DNA of 64,000 nucleotides from Pseudomonadota bacterium (lineage in GTDB: Bacteria > Pseudomonadota > Gammaproteobacteria > Burkholderiales > Burkholderiaceae_F). The notes beneath the pieces were generated by a model. It did no database searches. It was not told the DNA's origin and saw nothing but the letters and a program-made list of their open reading frames with translations. Both the position numbers and the translations under genes were made by a program. The stretch lies in NCBI GenBank assembly GCA_023443095.1, contig JAEZVV010000071.1, forward strand, positions 1 to 64,000. Direction: 5' to 3'. The number at the start of each line of letters is the position of its first letter. Position 1 is the first letter of the stretch. This document shows, one piece after another, positions 1-8,933 of this stretch.

Positions 1-427
1 GCAATGGCCCGTTGACCAGCTCGTCGCCCGCGCCGGCAGGCGCCTCCGGGCTGCGGCGGGCGCGGCGCAGGACGGCCCGCACCCGCGCCACCAACTCGTC
101 GAGCGAAAAGGGCTTGGTGATGTAGTCGTCGGCGCCGCCTTCGAAACCGCGCATCTTGTCGCGTCCCTCGTTGCGGGCGGTGACAACGATCACCGGCACG
201 TCGCTCTCGGCCCGCAGGCGCTCGAGCACCGCCAGGCCGTCGAGGCCCGGCATCATCAGGTCGAGGATCACCAGGTCCGGCCGCGGCGAACAGGCGCGGA
301 ACACGTCGAGCGCCTGCTCGCCGTCGGCGGCGGCGCACACGTCGAAGCCGAAAGTCTCGAGGTTGGCCGCGATCAGGCGGCGGATCTTCGATTCGTCGTC
401 GACAACCAGAATCAGCGGGCGATCCAT
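1..427 (-). CDS. OmpR/PhoB-type response regulator, N-terminal part (cut by window start)
   Basis: Reading from an ATG at 427 gives a typical receiver domain: an acidic pair in VVDDE near the N-terminus, the phospho-acceptor Asp in LVILDLMMPG, the conserved Thr in VVTAR and the Lys in ITKPF. After ITKPFSLDELVARVRAVLRR the linker begins; the output domain lies outside the window. The linker is typical of OmpR/PhoB winged-helix regulators, so the class is an inference. It lies 7 bp downstream of the sensor kinase stop on the same strand and is very probably its cognate partner. Confidence 0.85.
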   Translation of the reverse strand, partial: MDRPLILVVDDESKIRRLIAANLETFGFDVCAAADGEQALDVFRACSPRPDLVILDLMMPGLDGLAVLERLRAESDVPVIVVTARNEGRDKMRGFEGGADDYITKPFSLDELVARVRAVLRRARRSPEAPAGAGDELVNGPL

Positions 428-434
428 TGAGACC

Positions 435-2948
435 TCAATAAGGAAGACGGACGACAAAACGCGTGCCCTGGCCCAGCACGCTGTCGGCCACGATGCTGCC
501 GCCGTGAGCTTCGGCGATCCCGCGGCAGATCGCCAGACCGAGCCCGGTGCCGCCGCTGCGCCGCCTCATGCTCATGTCGACCTGGTAGAAACGGTCGAAG
601 ACGCGCTCGAGCTGGTCGGGCGGAATGCCGATGCCTTCGTCCGCCACTGCGATTTCGATCCAGGCGCCGTCGCGCCGGACGTCGACCAGCACTCGCGCCG
701 GCCCGCGCGAATAACGCGCGGCATTGGTCAGCAGGTTGATCAGCAGCTGGGTGACGCGGCCGGCGTCGACGTTGCAGCACTCGGCGTTGCGGGCGATCCG
801 GCGCGTGACCGCGATCTCGTATTGCGCGCCCACCACCCGGCAGGCGCGGTCGAGCAGGCCGGCCACCTGCACCACCTTGCGTTCGAGCCGCAGCAGGCCG
901 CCTTCGATGCGCGTGATGTCGAGCCAGTCGTCGATCAGGCGCTCGAGCTGCTGCGACTCGCTCAACATGTCGCTCAGCAGCCCGCTGCGGAAGGACTCGT
1001 CCCACTCGGTGTCCTGGCGGGCGAGCGTCTCGACCTGGATCCGCATCGCCGCAATCGGCGTCTTCAGCTCGTGGGCGACGACCGAGATCAGGCTTTCCTT
1101 GAGCCGCTCGATCTGCACCTCGCGCGTGACGTCGCGCAACAGGATCCCTCGCTGCTGCGCCTCTCCTGCCACCGCGAAGCCAAGCGCATCGACGGTCTGG
1201 CGGCGGTCGCCGCGCCGCTCCAGGCGACGCGGCGTCGACTCCAGCCGCACCGGGTCGAGGTCGAGTTCGCCCTGCGCCTCGTTGGTAAACGCCGCGGCGA
1301 ACACCTCCTGCACCGAGCGCAGCCCGCCGTTGGCCGGCAATCCCAACAGCTGCTGCGCCATCGGGTTGGCGTACAGGACCGCACCGCCGCCGTCGACCAG
1401 CAGCAAGCCTTCGTTCATGCTTTCGAACACGGCCGTCAAGGTTGCGTGTTGCCGTCCCAGTTCCGCGTACAAGGCCTGGTTGTTCAGGACGATCGCCACC
1501 GAACCGGCCAGCCGGACGAGCGAGTCGCGTTTCTCGCCGCTGGCGGGCAGCTCCGGCGTCGTGCCGATGGCCCCCAGGACTCGTTCCTTCAGGGCGACGG
1601 CTACCGCGCCCTGGGTCGGCGGCGCGGCGCTGGCCTGCAGCTCGAGCTGAATCGAATCGACTTCGAGCAGCCGCGCGTAGGCCTGCAGGGCAGAGTCGAT
1701 CGCTGGCGCCACGCCGGCCGGAGCGATCGGCATGAGCAGGCTGTGCAGAGTCCGCAGTTCGTCGTTGCGGGCGCTCAGCTTGGCCGTGCGTTCGGCCACC
1801 TGGCCTTCGAGCGCCTGATTGAGCTCGAGCAGTTGCGCCCGGCTGCGGGTGACGTCGGCCGCCATCTGCCTGAAGCTCTGCTGCAGCCGGACCAGCTCCA
1901 ACGGCCCGCCGATGTCGACCTCAGCTTTCTCGGGCGCCGGACCTTCCCGGCGCGCCAGCGCCTCGACCTGGGCCAGCAGGCGCCCGACGGCCGAGGCGAG
2001 CGGGCGTGCCGCGAGCGCGCCGACCACCACTGTCAGGAAAGCCGCCAACAAGAGCAGGGCGCCGCTGGTCCATGCCGCGCGGTCGGCCGCCGCGTTGCGT
2101 TGCTGCACCGGCTGGCTCAGGCCGACGATCCAGCCGAGCTCGGGAATCGCCACGTAGGCGGTGAGCAACTTGCCCTCGCCCGGAGCCGCGCCCTGCGCCA
2201 GGAAGCCGTCGCGGCTCCGGCGCAGCTGCTCGAGCACCGGCGCGGGAATCGCCCGCACCGGTCGCGCGTCGAGATCGAGCGCGGGGCCGTAAATCGCGTT
2301 GCCGGCGGGGTCGGCCACGATCGCCGTAAAACCCGCGTCACCGATGCGCGAGTGCACGATCTCGGCGATGTAGCCGAGATCGAGGCCGGCCGCGGCATAA
2401 CCCAGCACGCGGCCGTCGTCGGCGCGCGCCGGCGACGCAATGCTGACGATCTGGCGCTCGGTCGCGCCCTGCGCCTTGAACACGTCGGAGATCACCGAGC
2501 GGCCCAGGCGCTGCAGCTCGATGAAATGCCAGCGGTCGTCGTGTTCGACCCCCACCATGCTTTCGCCGCGCCAGTTGCGCTCCGGGTAAAACGCCAGCGT
2601 CCGGCCCTGGGTGTCGTCGTAGTGCAGGCTCATGAACCCGGGGAAGAGCTTGGCCGTTCCGGCCAGCACCTTGTCGAGCTCGGCCCGCGTCGGCGGCCGC
2701 TCCGAGTTCAGACGCTCGGCCGCCAGCTCCACCAGCTGGCGGCTGGTGGCGACGTAGGTGTCGATGTCGTCGGCGAGCCGCTGGGCGAACTCGAGCTGAC
2801 GCGCGTCGGCCTGCGCTGCGGCCGCTCGCAGCTGCTGCTGCTGGAGCAGGGCGAGAACCAGCAGCGGCACCAGCGCTGTCAGCGCCAGCGCTGCGGTCAG
2901 ATAAAAGCGGAAGCTCCGCGTGCGGAGTCGAAAACCAGGCGGCAACAC
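435..2948 (-). CDS. Membrane sensor histidine kinase (Cache-like sensor, HAMP, PAS, HisKA, HATPase)
   Basis: This 837-residue kinase should sense a signal outside the cytoplasmic membrane and phosphorylate the regulator at 1-427. TM1 is at about residues 17-37. A periplasmic region of about 250 residues, dCache-like by length and pattern, follows. TM2 is at about 290-315, then a HAMP-like linker and coiled coil (ELNQALEGQVAERT), a GAF-like stretch and a PAS domain (FESMNEGLLLVDG). HisKA carries the phospho-acceptor His626 in VVAHELKTP. The ATPase has an N box (NLLTNAARYS), G1 (DEGIGIP) and G2 (GTGLGLAI). All catalytic motifs are intact. The ligand cannot be inferred. Confidence 0.9.
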   Translation of the reverse strand: MLPPGFRLRTRSFRFYLTAALALTALVPLLVLALLQQQQLRAAAAQADARQLEFAQRLADDIDTYVATSRQLVELAAERLNSERPPTRAELDKVLAGTAKLFPGFMSLHYDDTQGRTLAFYPERNWRGESMVGVEHDDRWHFIELQRLGRSVISDVFKAQGATERQIVSIASPARADDGRVLGYAAAGLDLGYIAEIVHSRIGDAGFTAIVADPAGNAIYGPALDLDARPVRAIPAPVLEQLRRSRDGFLAQGAAPGEGKLLTAYVAIPELGWIVGLSQPVQQRNAAADRAAWTSGALLLLAAFLTVVVGALAARPLASAVGRLLAQVEALARREGPAPEKAEVDIGGPLELVRLQQSFRQMAADVTRSRAQLLELNQALEGQVAERTAKLSARNDELRTLHSLLMPIAPAGVAPAIDSALQAYARLLEVDSIQLELQASAAPPTQGAVAVALKERVLGAIGTTPELPASGEKRDSLVRLAGSVAIVLNNQALYAELGRQHATLTAVFESMNEGLLLVDGGGAVLYANPMAQQLLGLPANGGLRSVQEVFAAAFTNEAQGELDLDPVRLESTPRRLERRGDRRQTVDALGFAVAGEAQQRGILLRDVTREVQIERLKESLISVVAHELKTPIAAMRIQVETLARQDTEWDESFRSGLLSDMLSESQQLERLIDDWLDITRIEGGLLRLERKVVQVAGLLDRACRVVGAQYEIAVTRRIARNAECCNVDAGRVTQLLINLLTNAARYSRGPARVLVDVRRDGAWIEIAVADEGIGIPPDQLERVFDRFYQVDMSMRRRSGGTGLGLAICRGIAEAHGGSIVADSVLGQGTRFVVRLPY

Positions 2949-3072
2949 ACGGCGAGCCCGGCAGCATCGCCGGGCCGGTAGGCAGGGAAGCCCTGGTTTT
3001 TACGCGGCCGGCTGTGCCGTCGCAAGCAAGCGTTATCGCGCATAGACCCTGGCCGCCGCCCCAGCGCCGGAC

Positions 3073-3531
3073 TCAGGAACCGGGCTTGTTCGGGCAGTTG
3101 GGCTTGATGCAGACGCCGTAGAGCGCGAGCGAATGCTCCTGCAGCTCGAAGCCGTGTTCGGCGGCAATCGCCTGCTGGCGCGCTTCGATTTCCGGATCGA
3201 CGAACTCCTCGACTTTGCCGCAGGTCAGGCACACCAGGTGGTCGTGGTGCGAGCCTTCCTCGAGTTCGAACATCGCCCGGCCCGCCTCGAAATGATGACG
3301 GGCGAGCAGGCCCGCGGCTTCGAACTGGGTGAGAACCCGGTAGACCGTGGCCAGGCCGATGTCGATGTTCTCTGCCATCAGCGCCTTGTAGACGTCTTCG
3401 GCGCTCATGTGCCGCACCCCACCCTCGACCGTGCTGCGCTGGAAGATCTCCAGGATCTTCATGCGCGGGACCGTCGCCTTGAGGCCCATGTTCTTGAGGT
3501 CGCTCGAACTGGCCGAGAATCGCTGTGGCAT
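3073..3531 (-). CDS. fur: Ferric uptake regulator Fur
   Basis: The 152-residue protein is the iron-responsive repressor Fur. The N-terminal winged helix includes LKATVPRMKILEIF and AEDVYKAL, and the helix IGLATVYRVLTQFEAAGL matches the family recognition helix. The metal-site signature HHDHLVCLTCGKVEEF follows, and a C-terminal CIKPNC supplies a second Cys pair. Length and order are standard. The start at 3531 gives a slightly long N-terminus; no internal start is clearly better. It is divergent from bamE (68 bp between starts), an arrangement common in beta- and gammaproteobacteria. Confidence 0.95.
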   Translation of the reverse strand: MPQRFSASSSDLKNMGLKATVPRMKILEIFQRSTVEGGVRHMSAEDVYKALMAENIDIGLATVYRVLTQFEAAGLLARHHFEAGRAMFELEEGSHHDHLVCLTCGKVEEFVDPEIEARQQAIAAEHGFELQEHSLALYGVCIKPNCPNKPGS

Positions 3532-3599
3532 GTTGGCTCAGTAAAAAGGGTCTGGACAGGCAGCTATCATAAGCGCTTCATTCCCGACCCCTGCCTCCC

Positions 3600-4088
3600 A
3601 TGCCGCGCCTCCTTCCCGTCGCATTCGCCGCGCTCGCCACCGCCTCGCTGCTCTCGGGCTGCGAAACGATCTCGCGCGGGTGGACCGCAGCCGCCGAATG
3701 GACGCCGACTTTCATCCAGCCCTACCGGCCGGACGTGCACCAGGGCAACGTGATCACGCAGGAGATGGTCGACCAGCTGCGCGAGGGCATGACCCGCGAC
3801 CAGGTTCGCTTCATGCTCGGCACCCCGCTCTTGACCAGCAGCTTCCACAGCGACCGCTGGGACTACGTGTATTTCCTCAGCCGGCGCAGCGGCGAACAGC
3901 AGAACCGCAAGCTCACCCTGCTCTTCAAGGACGGCAAGCTCGCCAGCTACACCTCGGACCCGATGCCGACCGAGACCGCAGCCGACCAGCTCATCCTCGG
4001 CCGCGACGCGGCCAAGATCGAGAAGCCGCGCCAGACCGCACCCGCCCGCGCCCCCGAGGCCGGCACCCCCGCTCCCAACCGCGACTAG
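3600..4088 (+). CDS. bamE: Outer membrane assembly lipoprotein BamE (SmpA/OmlA)
   Basis: BamE is a small lipoprotein of the BAM complex that inserts beta-barrel proteins into the outer membrane. The 162-residue product starts with a lipoprotein signal (MPRLLPVAFAALATASLLSGC; lipobox LSGC, lipidated Cys about residue 21). The SmpA/OmlA core follows: Q.NVI, then GMTRDQVRFMLGTP and WDYVYFLSR, matching the family's signature helix and strand. The tail is Pro/Ala-rich and low complexity, as often in betaproteobacterial members. dapB starts 9 bp downstream, so co-transcription is likely. Confidence 0.93.
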   Translation: MPRLLPVAFAALATASLLSGCETISRGWTAAAEWTPTFIQPYRPDVHQGNVITQEMVDQLREGMTRDQVRFMLGTPLLTSSFHSDRWDYVYFLSRRSGEQQNRKLTLLFKDGKLASYTSDPMPTETAADQLILGRDAAKIEKPRQTAPARAPEAGTPAPNRD

Positions 4089-4097
4089 GAATCCGAA

Positions 4098-4889
4098 ATG
4101 AAGTTAGCGATCGCCGGCGCCTCCGGGCGCATGGGCCAGATGCTGATCGAAGCCGCCCTCGCCAGCCAGGACCTGGAGCTCGCGGTCGCGCTTGACCGCT
4201 CGGGCAGCCCGGCGCTGGGCCGCGACGCGGGCGAGTTCATGGGCCGCGTCACCGGGGTCAAGGTCAGCGACGACCTCGGTGCGCTTGCCGCGGCCGATGT
4301 GCTGATCGATTTCACCCGCCCCGAAGCCACGCTCGCCCATCTGCCCGTGTGCGCGGCCAACGGCGTCAAGGTGGTGATCGGCACCACCGGCTTCGACGAT
4401 GCCGGCCGCGCGGCGATCGCCGAGGCCGCTACCCGCACTGCCATCGTGTTTGCGCCGAACATGAGCATCGGCGTCAACGCCGCCTTCAAGCTGCTGGCCG
4501 AAGCCGCACGGCTGCTCGGCGGCTACGACGTTGAAATCGTCGAGATGCACCACCGCCACAAGGTCGATGCACCGTCCGGCACCGCGCTCGAGATGGGCCG
4601 CGTGATCGCCCGTGCCCAAGGGGTCAAGCTCGAGGACGTCGCCGTCTACGAACGCTACGGCCACACCGGCGAGCGCCAGCCGGGTTCGATCGGTTTTGCC
4701 ACCCTGCGCGGCGGCGACGTGGTGGGCGATCACACCGTCATCTTCGCCGCCCCGGGCGAACGCATCGAGATCAGCCACAAGAGCTCGAGCCGGCTGGGTT
4801 ACGCCAACGGCAGTCTGCGCGCCGCCCGGTTCCTGGCCGGCCACGAGCGCGGCCTGTTCGATATGAACGCGGTCCTGGGGCTGGCGTAA
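4098..4889 (+). CDS. dapB: 4-hydroxy-tetrahydrodipicolinate reductase DapB
   Basis: DapB reduces hydroxy-tetrahydrodipicolinate with NAD(P)H in the lysine/meso-diaminopimelate pathway. The 263-residue protein has the N-terminal Rossmann glycine motif (AIAGASGRMGQ), GTTGF, the substrate/catalytic region EIVEMHHRHKVDAPSGTA with the paired His residues and catalytic Lys, and a C-terminal GDHTVIF strand. Length is normal. It sits between bamE and the exbB-like gene, whose ATG directly follows its stop, consistent with one operon. Confidence 0.96.
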   Translation: MKLAIAGASGRMGQMLIEAALASQDLELAVALDRSGSPALGRDAGEFMGRVTGVKVSDDLGALAAADVLIDFTRPEATLAHLPVCAANGVKVVIGTTGFDDAGRAAIAEAATRTAIVFAPNMSIGVNAAFKLLAEAARLLGGYDVEIVEMHHRHKVDAPSGTALEMGRVIARAQGVKLEDVAVYERYGHTGERQPGSIGFATLRGGDVVGDHTVIFAAPGERIEISHKSSSRLGYANGSLRAARFLAGHERGLFDMNAVLGLA

Positions 4890-5561
4890 ATGGAAGGCGA
4901 GGCGCTGGGCCTGGCCCACTTCTGGTCGCAAGCCGACGGCGTGATCCGTTTTACCGCCTGGCTGCTGCTCGCGATGTCGGTGGTGAGCTGGTTCCTGATC
5001 CTGTGGAAAAGCTGGCAGTGGCTGCGTCTGCGCCGCGCCGCGCCCGCGATCGACCGTTTCTGGTCCACGCCCAGCCTGGATGCCGGCCTTGCCGTGCTGC
5101 GCCCCGCCGACGGCGAGGCGATGTTCGTTCCGCTCGCCTTGACCGCGGCCCGCCTGAGCCAGCCGGGCGCTGCCAGCGGCACCCTCGCCGCCCAGCTCGG
5201 CCGCAGTGAAGCCCATCTCGCCGCGCTGAGGGAAACGCTCAATGCCTCGACCCGCCGCATGGACGCCGGGCTGTCCTGGCTCGCCTCGATCGGCGCCACC
5301 GCGCCTTTCATCGGTCTTTTCGGTACGGTCTGGGGCATCTACCACGCCCTGATCGAAATCGCCGCGTCGGGCCAGATGAGTATCGCCAAGGTCGCCGGCC
5401 CGGTCGGCGAAGCACTGGTGACGACCGCTGCCGGACTGGCGGTGGCGATTCCTGCCGTGCTCGCTTACAACGCCTTCGCTCGCGCCAACCGCACCGTGGT
5501 CAGCCGGCTCGAAGGTTTCGCGCGCGACCTGCACGCCTGGCTCGCGGCGCAGGCGACCTGA
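4890..5561 (+). CDS. exbB: MotA/TolQ/ExbB family proton channel subunit
   Basis: This 223-residue inner-membrane protein belongs to the family that uses proton-motive force to energise TonB- or TolA-linked systems. It has an N-terminal TM (about residues 20-40) and two C-terminal TMs, with the conserved ASIGATAPFIGLFGTVWGI and GPVGEALVTTAAGLAVAIPA regions of TM2/TM3. Its start abuts the dapB stop and an ExbD-like gene follows after 4 bp. The adjacent BtuF/BtuCD-like importer suggests TonB-dependent uptake rather than Tol function; that is inference, since no tonB or receptor is seen here. Confidence 0.88.
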   Translation: MEGEALGLAHFWSQADGVIRFTAWLLLAMSVVSWFLILWKSWQWLRLRRAAPAIDRFWSTPSLDAGLAVLRPADGEAMFVPLALTAARLSQPGAASGTLAAQLGRSEAHLAALRETLNASTRRMDAGLSWLASIGATAPFIGLFGTVWGIYHALIEIAASGQMSIAKVAGPVGEALVTTAAGLAVAIPAVLAYNAFARANRTVVSRLEGFARDLHAWLAAQAT

Positions 5562-5565
5562 GCCC

Positions 5566-6012
5566 ATGTTCGGCGGGTTCGAACGCGGTCCCGAGCCGCC
5601 GCGGATGGCGGAGATCAACGTCACCCCGCTGGTCGACGTGATGCTGGTGCTGCTGGTGATCTTCATCATCACCGCGCCCCTGCTCGCCCATTCTCTGCTG
5701 CTCGAACTGCCCGCCGAAAACGCACCGGTGGCCGAGACCCAGCCCGACACAATCCAGCTCGCGATCGACGGCCAGGGCCAGCTGTTCTGGAACGACCAGG
5801 CGGTAAGCGACGACGAGCTCAAGTCCCGTCTGCTCGAGGTCGCCGGCCGCAGCGGCGAAAAACCCGAGCTGCAGCTGCGCGCCGACCAGGCCACCCGCTA
5901 CGAACGCATCGCCCTGGTGATGGCCGCGGCCCAGAATGCCGGCCTGAACCGGATCGGCTTCATCACCGACCCCGGCGCGCTGGCGCCCGCCCCGGCCCCG
6001 AACCGGCCGTGA
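5566..6012 (+). CDS. exbD: ExbD/TolR family biopolymer transport protein
   Basis: The 148-residue partner of the preceding ExbB-like channel has a short cytoplasmic N-terminus, then INVTPLVDVMLVLLVIFIITAP, the single TM with the family's functional Asp. The periplasmic C-terminal domain includes LQLRADQATRYERIALVMAAAQNAGLNRIGFIT, the usual ExbD/TolR fold. Its TGA overlaps the GTG start of the downstream substrate-binding gene, so translation is probably coupled. Confidence 0.9.
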   Translation: MFGGFERGPEPPRMAEINVTPLVDVMLVLLVIFIITAPLLAHSLLLELPAENAPVAETQPDTIQLAIDGQGQLFWNDQAVSDDELKSRLLEVAGRSGEKPELQLRADQATRYERIALVMAAAQNAGLNRIGFITDPGALAPAPAPNRP

Positions 6013-6896
6013 AGCGCCTGCTCGCCGCGGCCCTGCTGGCGGCCCTCGTGCCATGCGCAGCAGCAGCGCCGGTCGCAGCGACCGACGACAGCGGGCGGCG
6101 TATCGAATTGCCCCGCCCTGCCCAGCGCATAGCCGCGCTGTCGCCGCACCTGGTCGAGCAGCTAGCGGCGATCGGCGTGGCCGACCGCATCGTCGCCACC
6201 AGCGAGTTCGCCGACCACCCGCCCGCCGCGCTCAAGATCCCGCGTGTTTCCCGCGCCGGCAACGTCGACCTCGAGCGTCTGGCCGCGCTCAAGCCCGACC
6301 TGGTGCTGCTGTGGGGCGGTGGCACCTCGCCCGCCCTGCGAGCCGCGGTCGAACGTCTGGGCCTGCCCGTGTATGTCAACGAGGCGTCCGACCTCGATTC
6401 GATCGCGACCTCGATGGAGCGCCTGGGCGCCCTCACCGCAGCGCCGCAGGCAGGTGCTGCCGCCGCCCAGTTCCGGCGCGAGCTGCAAGCCTTGCAGCGC
6501 GACTACGGCGGACAGGCGGCGCTGCGAGTCTTCTTCCAGGTCTGGCCGGCACCGCTGATGACCGTGGGCGGCTCGCAGGTGATCAGCCAGGCGATATCGC
6601 TGTGCGGCGGCCGCAACGTCTTTGCCGAGTTGGCCGCGCTGGCGCCGACCGTCAGCACCGAGGCCGTTCTGGCCCGCGACCCGCAGCTGATCGCCAGCGC
6701 CGAACCGGGCGGGCGCGAAGCCCCCGGCTTTCGTCCACCCTGGCTGGCCTACCCCCAGATCAGCGCGGTGCGGACCCGGTCCTTCGTCACTCTCGATGCC
6801 GACCGCCTCAACCGCGCCGGACCGCGCATGCCGGCCGAAATCGGCCGCCTGTGCCGGGCGATCGCCGCCGCCCGCTCGGCCTCGGTCACTCGCTGA
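6009..6896 (+). CDS. Periplasmic substrate-binding protein, BtuF-like (cobalamin/metal-chelate)
   Basis: The 295-residue protein has a cleavable signal peptide (about residues 1-20, LAALVPCAAAAPVAA) and the BtuF/FepB-type fold: VAATDDSGRRIELPRPAQRIAALSPHLVEQLAAIGVADRIVA at the start of lobe 1, then LKPDLVLLWGGG and lobe 2 with DPQLIAS. It probably delivers cobalamin or a ferric chelate to the permease encoded convergently at 7660-8670. The GTG start overlaps the exbD stop. BtuF is favoured from IAALSPHLVE and the BtuCD-like partners, but substrate cannot be fixed from sequence alone. Confidence 0.82.
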   Translation: MKRLLAAALLAALVPCAAAAPVAATDDSGRRIELPRPAQRIAALSPHLVEQLAAIGVADRIVATSEFADHPPAALKIPRVSRAGNVDLERLAALKPDLVLLWGGGTSPALRAAVERLGLPVYVNEASDLDSIATSMERLGALTAAPQAGAAAAQFRRELQALQRDYGGQAALRVFFQVWPAPLMTVGGSQVISQAISLCGGRNVFAELAALAPTVSTEAVLARDPQLIASAEPGGREAPGFRPPWLAYPQISAVRTRSFVTLDADRLNRAGPRMPAEIGRLCRAIAAARSASVTR

Positions 6897-6904
6897 TCCG
6901 GCCT

Positions 6905-7663
6905 TCAGCCGGGCCAGCGGGTCACAAACACCGACTCGCCCTTGGCGCCGACTTCCCGCACCTCGGTCTCAAACAGCTCGGACAAGTGGGCCGCCGTCAG
7001 CACCTCGGCCACCGGTCCGGCCCGCCAGTGACCGGCGCCGTCGAGCAGCAGGACATGGGTGGCGAAATGCGAGGCGGCGTTGAGATCGTGGATCGCCGCC
7101 ACGAAACTGCGCCCGCTCAAGGCGGCGAGCCGCGACAGCACCAGAGCCTGGTGGCGCGGGTCCTGGTGCGCGGTCGGTTCGTCCATCAGCACCAGGGGCG
7201 CGGCCTGGGCGAGCGCGGTGGCAATCGCGACCCGCTGGCGCTCGCCGCGCGACAGTTCGCGCACGTCGCGTCCGGAGAACTCGCTGCAGTCCATCAGCGT
7301 CAGCATCGACTGCGCCAGGGCCAGTCCGTCGGCGTCAGCGCCGAACACGTAGCGGGACGTGAGCACGGTCTCGAGCACGCTCGAGGCAAACGCGTCGATC
7401 CAGCGGTCCGCCACCAGGGCGCGCCGCCGCGCCGCCAGGTCCATGCTCAGCACGCTGAGCGACGTACCCTGGAGCAACACCTCCCCGGCCCAGGCGCAGC
7501 GGACCCCCGCCAACACACCGAGCAAGCTCGACTTGCCGGCGCCGTTGGGGCCTAACACGACCCAGCGCTCGCCTGCGTGCACGGCAAAAGCCAGGTCTCG
7601 CACCAGCACCCGCCGGCCGACACGCAGCTCGAGACCCCGGACTCCAAGCAGGGGCGTGTTCAT
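6905..7663 (-). CDS. ABC importer ATP-binding protein, BtuD/FecE-like
   Basis: This 252-residue ATPase is predicted to power the FecCD/BtuC-type permease encoded just upstream on the same strand. It has Walker A (GPNGAGKSS), the ABC signature (LSRGERQRVAIA), Walker B (LVLMDEPT) and the H-loop (AIHDLNAA). I chose the ATG at 7663 because its ATGA overlaps the permease stop; a GTG six codons upstream is possible. It ends convergently 8 bp from the substrate-binding gene. Confidence 0.88.
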   Translation of the reverse strand: MNTPLLGVRGLELRVGRRVLVRDLAFAVHAGERWVVLGPNGAGKSSLLGVLAGVRCAWAGEVLLQGTSLSVLSMDLAARRRALVADRWIDAFASSVLETVLTSRYVFGADADGLALAQSMLTLMDCSEFSGRDVRELSRGERQRVAIATALAQAAPLVLMDEPTAHQDPRHQALVLSRLAALSGRSFVAAIHDLNAASHFATHVLLLDGAGHWRAGPVAEVLTAAHLSELFETEVREVGAKGESVFVTRWPG

Positions 7664-8670
7664 CGATGCCTCAGCAGCCACAGGAAGACCGGTACCCCGA
7701 CCAGCGCCGTGACCACGCCCACCGGCAGTTGCACCGGAGCCACGACCGTGCGTGCGAGCGTGTCGGCCCCCATCACCAGGCTGCCGCCCGCCAATACGCT
7801 GGCCGGCAGCAGGACGCGCTGCTCATTGCCCCACAGCCGGCGCACCAGGTGCGGGGCGACAAAACCGACAAAGCCGACCGCCCCGGCCAGGGTGACCGCG
7901 ATGCCGGTGGCCAGCGCGGCGATCACCACCAGGGCCCGGCGCTGGCGCTCGACCTCGACTCCCTGTGTCATCGCCTGCACGTCGCCGCGCAACATCAGAT
8001 TGAGAGCCGGCGCACGCTGGCGCGCCGCTGCGGCCAGCAGCAGCAAAGCGACCAGCGAGCCGAAAGCCGTGCCGAGCTGGGACGAGGCCGACAGGTCGCC
8101 CAGCAGCCAGAAGATCATCGGCCGCAGCTGGGCATCGGGCGCGAGCGACAGCAGCAGGCTGAGCACGGCCGCGGCAAACGAGGCGATCATCACGCCGGTC
8201 AGCAGCACGGTGGTCGTCGCCTCTTCTCCTGCCAGGGCGTCGCGCACGAAAAAAGCGTGACGTGCGAGCAGGAACAGCACGGCCAAGGCGATGAAGGCGC
8301 CGCCGGCTGCCGCCAGCTGCACCCAGGGCACCACTAGTCCGGCCATCAATCCGGCGCACGCCGCCACCGCCGCCCCCCCGGAAATGCCCAAGACGTAAGG
8401 GTCGGCCAGCGGGTTGCGCAAGAGCCCCTGCAGCAGGGCGCCGGCAAGTGCAAGCAGGCCGCCCACGGCAAAGCCGGCCAGAGCCCGTGGCAGTCGCAGG
8501 CCCCAGACCAGGGTTTCGGCCAGGCCCTCGCCGCGCCCGACCAGGGCGGCCAGGATCTCGAGCGCCGGCAGCGGCACCGAACCGGCTGCCAGCGAAGCCA
8601 GAAAAACAGCCCCAGCTAAAGCGACAAGAGGCCCCAAGGCACGGCCCGGGCCGATAGCAGGCAGCGTCAT
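7660..8670 (-). CDS. FecCD/BtuC family ABC permease
   Basis: The 336-residue integral membrane protein has about ten hydrophobic segments and the BtuC/FecCD hallmarks: LRLPRALAGFAVGGLLALAGALLQ near the N-terminus, NPLADPYVLGISGGAA, and the C-terminal GFVGFVAPHLVRR. It forms the translocation pore of a cobalamin, haem or siderophore importer with the ATPase encoded in overlap downstream. The 263 bp leader (8671-8933, shared with the divergent zapB-like gene) shows no cobalamin riboswitch that I can recognise by eye. Confidence 0.88.
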   Translation of the reverse strand: MTLPAIGPGRALGPLVALAGAVFLASLAAGSVPLPALEILAALVGRGEGLAETLVWGLRLPRALAGFAVGGLLALAGALLQGLLRNPLADPYVLGISGGAAVAACAGLMAGLVVPWVQLAAAGGAFIALAVLFLLARHAFFVRDALAGEEATTTVLLTGVMIASFAAAVLSLLLSLAPDAQLRPMIFWLLGDLSASSQLGTAFGSLVALLLLAAAARQRAPALNLMLRGDVQAMTQGVEVERQRRALVVIAALATGIAVTLAGAVGFVGFVAPHLVRRLWGNEQRVLLPASVLAGGSLVMGADTLARTVVAPVQLPVGVVTALVGVPVFLWLLRHR

Positions 8671-8933
8671 GCGGGACCGACGTCGAGGACGAGGGCCGCG
8701 TGCGGCGACCGCTGGCAGATGCCGTGGATTTCGTAACTTGCGTTCAAGTATTTCTCCGCCCGCGAAAAAACACGGGCCAAAAGCGAAGTTTGACCGATTC
8801 CGGCCGTCGGACGGTGCGGCGGATCAGCGCGGCTGGCAGAGCCAGGGCTAGACCGCAGGCGAAGCTCCAACGAACGGCGCTTGTCGCCGACAGGCCACCG
8901 TGAGCCCAGCTTGCCGGTGCTACCATCAGCCAC

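Noticed and set aside
156..2981. 941-codon open frame on the + strand.
   Set aside because: It is antisense to the response regulator and sensor kinase, whose motifs are intact; composition is typical of a GC-rich shadow frame.
4104..5894. 596-codon open frame on the - strand across dapB, exbB and exbD.
   Set aside because: All three sense-strand genes have clear family motifs and tight operon spacing.
8671..8933. Possible cobalamin riboswitch before the BtuC-like permease (CATCTGCCAGCG resembles a B12 box).
   Set aside because: The rest of the conserved core could not be matched in order by eye.
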